Source of the DNA: JBKHYJ01 sp046565505
GTDB lineage: Bacteria > Acidobacteriota > Blastocatellia > UBA7656
Reading direction: 5' to 3'
Assembly (NCBI GenBank): GCA_046565505.1
Contig: JBKHYJ010000018.1
Coordinates: 1 to 56,705 of the forward strand
DNA: 56,705 bases
In this document: one piece after another, positions 15,317 through 22,159 of the stretch
Layout: each line of letters starts with the position of its first letter
Numbering within the stretch: position 1 is the first letter of the stretch
Translations under genes and position numbers: made by a program
Notes under the pieces: generated by a model
Database searches by the model: none
Seen by the model: only the letters and a program-made list of their open reading frames with translations
What the model was told of the DNA's origin: nothing

Positions 15317-17017
15317 ATGAAATCATTGACGACGATTTGTCTACTCATGCTGGCGCTCGGACCTGCGACGGCCGATTCGGCTTACCACAACAGAAAGGAA
15401 TCCAAGGTGTCTACTGATTCGACGCTTGCGGCAAAGATTAACCGCTTCGCCCCGACCGAGGTGACGGCAGACGTTTCGCACCTGTCGGCGGGCGATCGCA
15501 AAGCGCTGGATAAGATAATTCAGGCGGCGCGGCTGATGGACCCGCTCTACTACCGCCAGGTCTGGAGCGGGAACGCGGCGCTCAAAAAGAAGCTCGAAGC
15601 CGACGACAGTCCCGCCGGGCGGCAGCGCCTGCACTATTTCGTTATCAACAAAGGCCCGTGGTCGCGCCTGGATAACAACGAGCCATTCATTGAGGGCGTG
15701 CCGCCAGAAAAGCCCCCGCAAGGTGGCTTTTACCCTGACGACATGAGCAAAGAAGAATTCAACGCCTGGGTGCAGGGACTCTCTGACGAAGAGCGCAGGC
15801 GCGCCGTCGGGTTCTTCTACGTCATCAGGCGCGGCGCCGACGGCAAGCTGAAAGCCGTCCCTTACAGCGAGGAGTACAGCGAGTTCCTCGCGCCCGCGGC
15901 GAAGCTCTTGCGCGAGGCGGCCGCCCTAACGTCGAACCAGACGTTAAAGAATTTCTTGGCCGCGCGGGCGGACTCGTTCTTATCTAACAATTATTACGCG
16001 AGCGATGTCGCATGGATGGACCTCGATTCGCCGATCGAATTGACGATGGGTCCGTACGAAACCTACGACGACGAGTTATTCGGCTACAAGGCCGCGTTCG
16101 AGGCCTTCGTCACTGTTCGGGATGAGGCGGAATCGGCGAAGCTACTGAAGTTCAGCGGCTACCTACAGGAGCTTGAGAACAACCTGCCCATAGAGGCACT
16201 CTACCGCAACCCCAAGCTCGGCCCGGCTTCGCCCATCCGAGTGGTGGACGTGGTATACACCGCCGGCGAAGGGAATCAGGGCATACAGATCGCAGCCTAC
16301 AACCTGCCTAATGACGAGCAGGTGGTCAAAGAGAAAGGCTCCAAGCGGGTCATGCTGAAGAACGTGCAGGAGGCGAAGTTCGATAAGGTGCTGGTCCCGC
16401 TCTCGAAGGTCTTAATAGACGCGCCGCAGAGGTCTCAGATATCCTTCGACGCTTTCTTCACACACATCCTCATGCATGAATTGCTGCATGGTCTCGGGCC
16501 GCACAACATCACGGTCGGCGACAGTCAGACGACCGTGCGCATGCAGCTCAAGGAACTCTACTCGGCCATCGAAGAGGCGAAGGCAGACATAACAGGCCTC
16601 TGGGCGCTGCAATACCTGATAGACAAGGGCGCCATAAATCGGCGGATGGAGCGAGAACTCTACACCACCTACCTCGCCACTTCGTTCCGCTCGGTCCGTT
16701 TCGGCATCACGGAAGCGCATGGCAGGGGCCAGGCTTTGCAGTTCAACTACCTGATGGATGAAGGCGGAATAAAGTTCAACGCGGCGGCGGGGACGTTCGG
16801 CATAGATAAGTTGCGGATCAAAGAAGCCGTGCGCAAGCTCACACATGAAATACTCACCCTTCAGGCCGAAGGGTCTTATGAAAAAGCGAAGGCGATGCTC
16901 GACAAGTACGCCGTAATCAGGCCCGAGATGCGCAAGGCGCTCGACAGGCTCGGCGGCGTGCCGGTCGACATCGAGCCTCGGTTCACGCTCGCCGAGCATG
17001 TGCCCGCCGCGAGATGA
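15317..17017 (+). CDS. secreted zinc metallopeptidase, M49 (DPP III)-like
   Basis: A 566-residue exported protein with signal peptide (MKSLTTICLLMLALGPATA). The zinc site is HELLHGLGPHN near residue 390 and a downstream Glu lies in IEEAKADITG near 420, the HE..H + EExxAD layout of M49-family peptidases. Canonical dipeptidyl peptidase III has HELLGH with an extra residue; here the spacing is HExxH. The length fits bacterial members. It probably cleaves peptides outside the cytoplasm. It stands alone, just right of the pseudogene zone, and is the first intact core-type gene with high GC. Confidence 0.85.
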   Translation: MKSLTTICLLMLALGPATADSAYHNRKESKVSTDSTLAAKINRFAPTEVTADVSHLSAGDRKALDKIIQAARLMDPLYYRQVWSGNAALKKKLEADDSPAGRQRLHYFVINKGPWSRLDNNEPFIEGVPPEKPPQGGFYPDDMSKEEFNAWVQGLSDEERRRAVGFFYVIRRGADGKLKAVPYSEEYSEFLAPAAKLLREAAALTSNQTLKNFLAARADSFLSNNYYASDVAWMDLDSPIELTMGPYETYDDELFGYKAAFEAFVTVRDEAESAKLLKFSGYLQELENNLPIEALYRNPKLGPASPIRVVDVVYTAGEGNQGIQIAAYNLPNDEQVVKEKGSKRVMLKNVQEAKFDKVLVPLSKVLIDAPQRSQISFDAFFTHILMHELLHGLGPHNITVGDSQTTVRMQLKELYSAIEEAKADITGLWALQYLIDKGAINRRMERELYTTYLATSFRSVRFGITEAHGRGQALQFNYLMDEGGIKFNAAAGTFGIDKLRIKEAVRKLTHEILTLQAEGSYEKAKAMLDKYAVIRPEMRKALDRLGGVPVDIEPRFTLAEHVPAAR

Positions 17018-17112
17018 AAGCTGAAGGGTTAGACGACGAGGGGGAAAAGGCGCGGCGGGGGCCGTATGGACCGGCGTTCTGTGAGCCTACTTCGCCTCCC
17101 CCTTTACGCGGA

Positions 17113-17370
17113 TCATTTCTGCGCCTGCAACCGGCTGCGGATCATATCAAGTTCCTTTTGTAGTTGAATATACTCGGCGTTCGCACGCTCTACGTCTAAT
17201 CGTTTCTGTAGCAGCCGCGCCCGGTCGCGAGTGCGCCGATTCCCTTTGTGCGTAGCGGAACTGGCCCGCTGAGTCTCACGGTATTCCCGTAGCACGCGCT
17301 TGACGACCTCCGCACGCTCTTTTATACGCCGCTCTAATTCAGCCGCGCGCTTCTTTAAACTCTGTGGCAC
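17113..17370 (-). CDS. small basic coiled-coil hypothetical protein
   Basis: An 85-residue, Arg/Lys/Glu-rich, almost entirely helical protein; two coiled-coil halves flank a basic middle (HKGNRRTRDRARLLQKRLD). It starts at GTG with AGGAGAGG nine bases upstream. The upstream side (17371-17468) is a spacer leading to the candidate ncRNA promoter on the other strand. No family is recognised. Confidence 0.6.
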   Translation of the reverse strand: MPQSLKKRAAELERRIKERAEVVKRVLREYRETQRASSATHKGNRRTRDRARLLQKRLDVERANAEYIQLQKELDMIRSRLQAQK

Positions 17371-17468
17371 TATCTAAAACCTCTCCTGAGGGCTAGCTCA
17401 TGACGTCCGGGGAGGCGCCCGGCTGGACGATTCGCCAAAGCGGTTTAAGTTTTACCTTAACTTTGCTA

Positions 17469-17497
17469 TTGCAACCGACTGATTAATATGGTATTGT
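17469..17497 (+). promoter_or_regulatory. candidate promoter of structured RNA
   Basis: TTGCAA (17469-17474), 17-bp spacer and TATTGT (17492-17497). It lies just upstream of a run of perfect hairpins that contains no coding sequence. Start of transcription would be near 17504. Confidence 0.45.
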
Positions 17498-17640
17498 GCG
17501 TCCCGTAGCATGGTGGTTCCGGGCCGTGGGTGGGGCCACGGCCCAGGAGTTTATTGGTGGTGCGTGAGATAAGGAATATCGGAGCTGTGGGGGCTAAGAT
17601 ATTCCAAAGACTGATTGATTTAGCGCACCACCTTTATACT
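17498..17640 (+). ncRNA. candidate structured RNA (unclassified)
   Basis: Three perfect helices lie in order. GGGCCGTGG/CCACGGCCC is a hairpin at 17521-17544. GGTGGTGCG (17556-17564) pairs with CGCACCACC (17624-17632). Nested inside, GGAATATC (17573-17580) pairs with GATATTCC (17598-17605). The closing helix is followed by TTTAT. There is no reading frame here. It does not show the RNase P, tmRNA or SRP hallmarks I know. It could be a 6S-like or lineage-specific sRNA, or the leader of the gene at 17721. Confidence 0.55.
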
Positions 17641-17720
17641 CTCAACGGCTCCCGGGTGTCAACAAATTAAAGCTTTAAGCAAGCCACTTGAGGTGCAAAT
17701 TTTAGCAGGAAGGTCCCACT

Positions 17721-17930
17721 GTGTTTTCAAACGAAGTCCTCAGCAGGATACTCTCAGAAGCTGACCGCATCGTGGATGATGCGCAGTCGCTGCTCGATAA
17801 AGCGGTGGCGACGGGAGAGAACGAGCTGGTCGAGGCGGCGCGTAATAACCTCCGGCTCGTTATTGAGAACCGCGACCGTCTAGACAAGGTTTTCTCCCTC
17901 AGACTGGCTACCTCCCAGGCGGAAGGCTGA
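17721..17930 (+). CDS. small helical hypothetical protein
   Basis: A 69-residue acidic helical protein (FSNEVLSRILSEADRIVDDA, then LLDKAVATG). AGGAAGG lies about eight bases before the ATG. It could share a transcript with the structured RNA just upstream. No family is recognised. Codon use and GC agree with core genes. Confidence 0.6.
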   Translation: MFSNEVLSRILSEADRIVDDAQSLLDKAVATGENELVEAARNNLRLVIENRDRLDKVFSLRLATSQAEG

Positions 17931-18113
17931 AAAGGCGGAATGGAGATTCGATTACCAGGTCCAGAACCGGGTCTCCTGATGTTACCGCCCCGCGCGTTAC
18001 TGACTTCTAAGTAGCCTCCGCGCACCCGCCCCGCGCGCAAATTATTCACACTCATTAAACAGAAACATCAGGTGTCAGCGCTCCGACAGTTCACGTCCGA
18101 CTTTATGGTTTCA

Positions 18114-18142
18114 TTGATGACCGCCGCCCGCTCGCCTATAAT
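18114..18142 (+). promoter_or_regulatory. promoter giving a leaderless mRNA
   Basis: TTGATG (18114-18119), 17-bp spacer and TATAAT (18137-18142). The GTG start codon of the next gene lies at 18149, seven bases after the -10 box, exactly where transcription should start. No ribosome binding site is present. Confidence 0.6.
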
Positions 18143-18148
18143 TTTCCT

Positions 18149-18997
18149 GTGAAGCCTAAACGCAAGCCCGAGCATGCCGTCAAGCTCAACGTAATACAGC
18201 CCAAGTCCGTCCTGAACCGTTCCGGCATGGGCGGGCTCACGCTGAACCCCTACGTCGGGTGCCCTGTCGGCTGCGCGTACTGCTACGTCCCGCACATGGC
18301 GCACAAGCAGATGGAAGGTAGAAAATGGGGGACCTACGTTGACGTGAAGGAAGGCGCGCCGGAATTGCTCGAACGACAACTCTCGCGTTTGCGCAAGCCC
18401 GCCACCGTTTTCATGTCTACGGCGACTGACCCTTATCAGCCCGTCGAAGAGCGCTACCTGATAACCCGCCGGATGCTCGAAGCGTTCGAGCGCCACCCCC
18501 AGCATGGCCTTTTCATACTCACGAAACAATCTCTGGTCGAGCGCGACGCCGACATACTGTCCAGGCTCGCGCGCGTGGCCGTCGGCATGAGCATTTCGGT
18601 AATGGATGACCGCATCGCTTCGATGATAGAGCCCTGGGCGCCGATGACCTCCGAGCGCCTCGCGGTCATCAAACGCCTGTCGGCGCGTAAAATCCCTACT
18701 TACATTCTGTGGGCTCCCGCAATCGTGCCCGCGCCGATGACAGGCGATTTCGTCCACGAGTCGGTCCGCGCCATAGCACAAAGCGACGCCCGCGCCCTTT
18801 CGCTCGACACGCTTAATTACCGCTCGCGCCAGCCGGCGGGCATGTTGAGAAGGCTCTCACGCGAGCGCCACGCCCCGGCGACCGAGGCCCAGGCGAACGT
18901 GATCCGCGACGAGGCCGACCGCCTCGGGCTCGGGCGGCGGCTCGACCTTGTAGAAGGCGCGGCCGTTGAGGAGCTTGAGCCGACGCTGCCATTTTGA
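18149..18997 (+). CDS. SPL-like radical SAM protein (Rv2578c family)
   Basis: A 282-residue radical SAM enzyme. The cluster motif CPVGCAYCY lies near residue 38 and the preceding SVLNRSGMGGLTLNPYVG is typical of the spore-photolyase-like Rv2578c group. MSTATDPYQPVE near 92 and the later GMSISVMDD strand are further hallmarks. The substrate is unknown; the family is often named for similarity to spore photoproduct lyase but is found in non-sporulating bacteria. It starts at GTG with no ribosome site and appears to be translated from a leaderless transcript. Confidence 0.88.
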   Translation: MKPKRKPEHAVKLNVIQPKSVLNRSGMGGLTLNPYVGCPVGCAYCYVPHMAHKQMEGRKWGTYVDVKEGAPELLERQLSRLRKPATVFMSTATDPYQPVEERYLITRRMLEAFERHPQHGLFILTKQSLVERDADILSRLARVAVGMSISVMDDRIASMIEPWAPMTSERLAVIKRLSARKIPTYILWAPAIVPAPMTGDFVHESVRAIAQSDARALSLDTLNYRSRQPAGMLRRLSRERHAPATEAQANVIRDEADRLGLGRRLDLVEGAAVEELEPTLPF

Positions 18998-19005
18998 ACG
19001 TAACC

Positions 19006-19029
19006 GGCTCCGGGAGCCTGTTTCAAGGC
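19006..19029. repeat. REP-like palindrome (copy 1)
   Basis: GGCTCC-GGGAGCC followed by TGTTTCAAGGC. A near-identical 24-bp unit (two changes) occurs at 28975-28998, also between genes. It is a short stem-loop with a conserved 3' tail, suggesting a REP-like family or weak terminators. Confidence 0.5.
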
Positions 19030-19059
19030 GACGGTCGGTCCGGCCGCGGGGGGTGAATT

Positions 19060-20373
19060 ATGCAGGGCAATGTGGTAATAATAGGCGGCGGTTTCGCGGG
19101 GCTGTACGCCGCGCTGGGCCTCGAAAGGCTGCTCAGGCGCGAGCCGGGCGTGACGGTCACGCTACTCAACTCTGAAAACTTTTTCCTCTTCACCCCTATG
19201 CTCCCCGAGGCGGGGGCGAGCAGCATTTCCACGCGCCACATAGTCAGCCCGCTCAGAAAGCTGCTCCGGCGCACGCGATTCGCCGAGGTCACTGTGGAAG
19301 CTATCAACCTCGACTCCCGCGTCATCTCGGCGCGTCACAGCCTGACGGGTGCCGCGCTCGAATTCGGCTACGACCGTCTGGTGCTCACGCTCGGCGGCGT
19401 GACGAATTATTTCGGGGTCCCCGGCGCGGCCGAACACTCGGTCCCGTTCAAGACGCTGGGCGATGCCATATACGTCCGCAACCACACGATTGATAAGCTG
19501 GAGGAGGCGGCCGTCGAGCCCGAAAGGGGGGACGAGTTGTTGACGCTGGTCGTCGTGGGCGGGGGGCTCACGGGCGTCGAAGTGTCCGGCGCGCTCAACG
19601 ACTTCGTCCGCGGCGCGGCGGAGTATTACCCCGAGATCGACCGCGAGCGTATTCGCGTGATGCTCGTAGAGGCAGGCCCGCGCCTCATGCCGGAGATGAA
19701 CGAAGAGCTTGCCGCGTTCGCGGAAAAAGTCATGCGAGAGCGGGGCGTCGATGTCCGCACGCGGACCAGCGTGGTTAAGGTGGGGGATGGCGGCGTAGAG
19801 CTATCGACAGGCGAGCGCATACCAACTCAGACGCTCATCTGGAGCGCGGGCGTCGCGCCTAACCCGCTGATCGCCACGCTCGATTTGCCCAAAGAGCGGG
19901 GGAGGATTCGCGCGAACGAATACCTGGAAGTGGAAGGGCACGCCAACGTGTGGGCGCTCGGGGATTGCGCGCACATACCTGACCCTCGGACGGGCAAGCC
20001 CCAGCCGCCGACGGCGCAGCACGCGGTGCGCGAGGGCAAGATCGCCGCGCGCAACATCGCTGCGAGCTTCGGCAGAGGCGAGCGGCGGCGATTCGATTAC
20101 AAGACGATGGGGCAGATGGCAATCGTCGGCGAGCGCACGGGGGTGGCCGACATCATGGGGCATCGCTTCTCGGGCCTCTTCGCATGGTTTTTGTGGCGCA
20201 CGTATTATTTGAATCGGATACCGCAGCTTGAGAAAAAGGTCCGCGTGATGCTCGACTGGACGCTGGACCTTTTCTTCAGCAGGGACCTGGTGCAGCTCGC
20301 CGTCACGCGCGACCGGCGATTAATGAGCGAGACCAGAAGCGTAACCCCAGCACTTGAGAGAGCTTCCAAGTGA
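19060..20373 (+). CDS. ndh: type II NADH dehydrogenase
   Basis: A 437-residue single-subunit flavoprotein that passes electrons from NADH to the quinone pool at the inner membrane without pumping protons. The FAD Rossmann motif IIGGGFAGLYAALGL is at residues 4-20; the NADH Rossmann motif VVVGGGLTGVEVSG is near 165; the second FAD motif VWALGDCAHIPDP lies near 305. The C-terminal segment with FSGLFAWFLWRTYYLNRIP is the likely membrane-association helix. GGGGGGTG precedes the ATG. Menaquinone is the likely acceptor given mqnA at 40.9 kb. Confidence 0.93.
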   Translation: MQGNVVIIGGGFAGLYAALGLERLLRREPGVTVTLLNSENFFLFTPMLPEAGASSISTRHIVSPLRKLLRRTRFAEVTVEAINLDSRVISARHSLTGAALEFGYDRLVLTLGGVTNYFGVPGAAEHSVPFKTLGDAIYVRNHTIDKLEEAAVEPERGDELLTLVVVGGGLTGVEVSGALNDFVRGAAEYYPEIDRERIRVMLVEAGPRLMPEMNEELAAFAEKVMRERGVDVRTRTSVVKVGDGGVELSTGERIPTQTLIWSAGVAPNPLIATLDLPKERGRIRANEYLEVEGHANVWALGDCAHIPDPRTGKPQPPTAQHAVREGKIAARNIAASFGRGERRRFDYKTMGQMAIVGERTGVADIMGHRFSGLFAWFLWRTYYLNRIPQLEKKVRVMLDWTLDLFFSRDLVQLAVTRDRRLMSETRSVTPALERASK

Positions 20374-20409
20374 ACGGCGCCCGCATCATCCCCCCGGACA
20401 TTCGCCGTG

Positions 20410-20853
20410 TCAGAAATCGAGCGGCTTCAAATCAGGCTCCGCCCACCCGGCGCGGGCCTCCTCCGAAAAGAGGCGATCTCGGCTGTAGTAATCAAAGATG
20501 ATTGCGGAATTGCTGAATCGCGTTATCAAGTCATTAGCCAGCTCGTTGACGGGCCGCGCACGACCCACGCTCTCAAGGGACCTGCTTACGAGCTTTATCC
20601 AGAACAGCGTGATGGTTTCGTTGTACCCTTTGAGGCCGTGGCGCCCTATGAATCGTATGAGGTTTTCGCGGATACGCCCGGCGCCATCCGCGCCTGAAAA
20701 TTGTGACAGGTACCACGCGCTTATGGCTAAGTGCGCCGGATGAGTCATGTCTGAAGGCTCCAACCGGCAAGACTCGAATCTTTCGACGAGCAACTGAATT
20801 TCGCCCGCGCTCTTGTAATAGCCTTTGCCGTCTGCGCCAGTCGGGTCGTGCAT
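20410..20853 (-). CDS. conserved hypothetical protein (HPAHLA/YNETIT motifs)
   Basis: A 147-residue cytosolic protein with conserved-looking MTHPAHLAISAWYL and GYNETITLFWIKLV segments; I associate this layout with an uncharacterised bacterial family. I chose the ATG at 20853 because AGGAGA precedes it; a longer frame runs to 20934 through a terminator hairpin and is unlikely to be real. It converges on ndh. Function is unknown. Confidence 0.78.
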   Translation of the reverse strand: MHDPTGADGKGYYKSAGEIQLLVERFESCRLEPSDMTHPAHLAISAWYLSQFSGADGAGRIRENLIRFIGRHGLKGYNETITLFWIKLVSRSLESVGRARPVNELANDLITRFSNSAIIFDYYSRDRLFSEEARAGWAEPDLKPLDF

Positions 20854-20913
20854 GTTCTTCTCCTGAAACGAATCGCCCGCGCGGGCGGTCGCGCAGGCGA
20901 TTATGATACGGCC

Positions 20914-20950
20914 AAAAAAAATCCGCCGGCGCACGCGATGCGCCGGCGGA
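20914..20950 (-). terminator. strong hairpin terminator/attenuator (minus strand)
   Basis: A 12-bp perfect stem TCCGCCGGCGCA/TGCGCCGGCGGA with a five-base loop is followed, on the minus strand, by eight T residues. It lies 60 bases upstream of the 20853 start codon, so it either blocks antisense transcription from kdsA or attenuates the minus-strand gene. Confidence 0.75.
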
Positions 20951-21083
20951 CCGTCTCCGTTTTGTGTCGGACAGCAGTATATTACGGCCGCAAGCCCGTT
21001 TGCAAGCTTCCCCGCCGGAGCGGGGGCCGGCGGGCGCCCGCGTGAATGCGCGCGGGCCGTTTATAACCTTATTCTTCTCGCTT

Positions 21084-21111
21084 TTGAATTCAAGCCGCCG
21101 CCGTGTAGAAT
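21084..21111 (+). promoter_or_regulatory. kdsA promoter, near-leaderless
   Basis: TTGAAT (21084-21089), 16-bp spacer and TAGAAT (21106-21111). Predicted transcription start is about 21118, five bases before the ATG at 21123, and no ribosome site is visible in between. Confidence 0.5.
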
Positions 21112-21122
21112 ATTCTTTCATT

Positions 21123-21956
21123 ATGTCTTCCTCGATCAAGCCCTTTAAAGTCGGGAGCATCGAAGTGGGCGGGCGCAGCCTGTTTCTCATCGCGGGCCCC
21201 TGCCTTGTCGAGAGCGAATCGCACGCTCTCAAGATGGCAATGAGCATTCGCGCCATCACAGACAAGCTAGGCATTCCGTACATCTTTAAATCGTCATACG
21301 ATAAGGCGAATCGCACCTCTGTGCGCTCGCACAGAGGGCTAGGGGTTGAGGAAGGGCTCAGGGTACTGGGCCGCGTGCGGGGTGAGACCGGCGTCGCCAT
21401 ACTGACGGACGTTCACGAAGTGGCGCAGGTCCGCGCAGCCGCCGAAGTCGCCGACGTGATACAGATACCCGCGTTCCTTTCCAGGCAGACAGATTTGATA
21501 ACAGAGGTGGCGCGCTCGGGGTGCGCGGTCAACATCAAGAAAGGCCAGTTTCTCGCGCCGCACGACATGAAGAACGCCATCGAAAAAGCCACCTCGCAGG
21601 GCAACGCGCGCGTGATGATAACCGAGCGCGGGACCAGCTTCGGCTACAACAACCTTGTCGTGGATTTCCGCGGGCTGCCCATAATGCGCGGCTTCGGTTA
21701 CCCCGTCGTCTACGACGTTACTCACAGCCTCCAGCGCCCCGGCGGGTTAGGCGACGCGAGCGGCGGCGATTCCCAGTTCATCGAATATATGGCTCGGGCG
21801 GGCGTCGCCTGCGGAGTCGATGGTGTCTTCATGGAGGTCCACGACAACCCGGCGGCGGCCCTGTCGGATGGCCCGAACAGCTTGCCGCTCGAACGGCTCG
21901 CGCCCCTGCTTGAAAAGCTCAAGGCCATTCACGAGCTCGTCCGGGATCAGTTGTGA
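21123..21956 (+). CDS. kdsA: 3-deoxy-D-manno-octulosonate 8-phosphate synthase
   Basis: A 277-residue enzyme that condenses phosphoenolpyruvate with arabinose 5-phosphate to KDO 8-phosphate, the first committed step of KDO for LPS inner core; cytosolic. Family motifs: FLIAGPCLVES (residues 21-31), KSSYDKANRTS, IQIPAFLSRQTDL, KKGQFLAPHDM, ERGTSFGYNNLVVDFR and VFMEVHDNP. The Cys in AGPC is the metal ligand of metal-dependent (class II) enzymes; the metal-independent E. coli type has Asn there. A frame open upstream to 20964 runs through the promoter and is not used. Confidence 0.96.
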   Translation: MSSSIKPFKVGSIEVGGRSLFLIAGPCLVESESHALKMAMSIRAITDKLGIPYIFKSSYDKANRTSVRSHRGLGVEEGLRVLGRVRGETGVAILTDVHEVAQVRAAAEVADVIQIPAFLSRQTDLITEVARSGCAVNIKKGQFLAPHDMKNAIEKATSQGNARVMITERGTSFGYNNLVVDFRGLPIMRGFGYPVVYDVTHSLQRPGGLGDASGGDSQFIEYMARAGVACGVDGVFMEVHDNPAAALSDGPNSLPLERLAPLLEKLKAIHELVRDQL

Positions 21957-22159
21957 TTCGAGAATTTCGCCGGCGGCGTGGGCCTATCAAGGGGCAGTTT
22001 TTTTCGCCCGCGCGGAGAGGCGAAGGGCGCGAAGAAGAGGGCATAAGCAAGGTGATTCTCCTGCGCGGCCTTTGTGCGCCTCCGCGCGAAATCGGGCGCC
22101 GTCACCCGTGCGTATTATGGCGGCTGCTTTTAGAGATTCGTCAGAAGGTTTTGGTTCTA

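Noticed and set aside
20964..21122. 53-codon N-terminal extension of kdsA
   Set aside because: It runs through the predicted promoter and is not part of the KdsA fold; the ATG at 21123 gives the usual length.
21953..22159. 69-codon N-terminal extension of the M1-like protein
   Set aside because: It would place the evident signal peptide in the interior; the ATG at 22160 begins it correctly.
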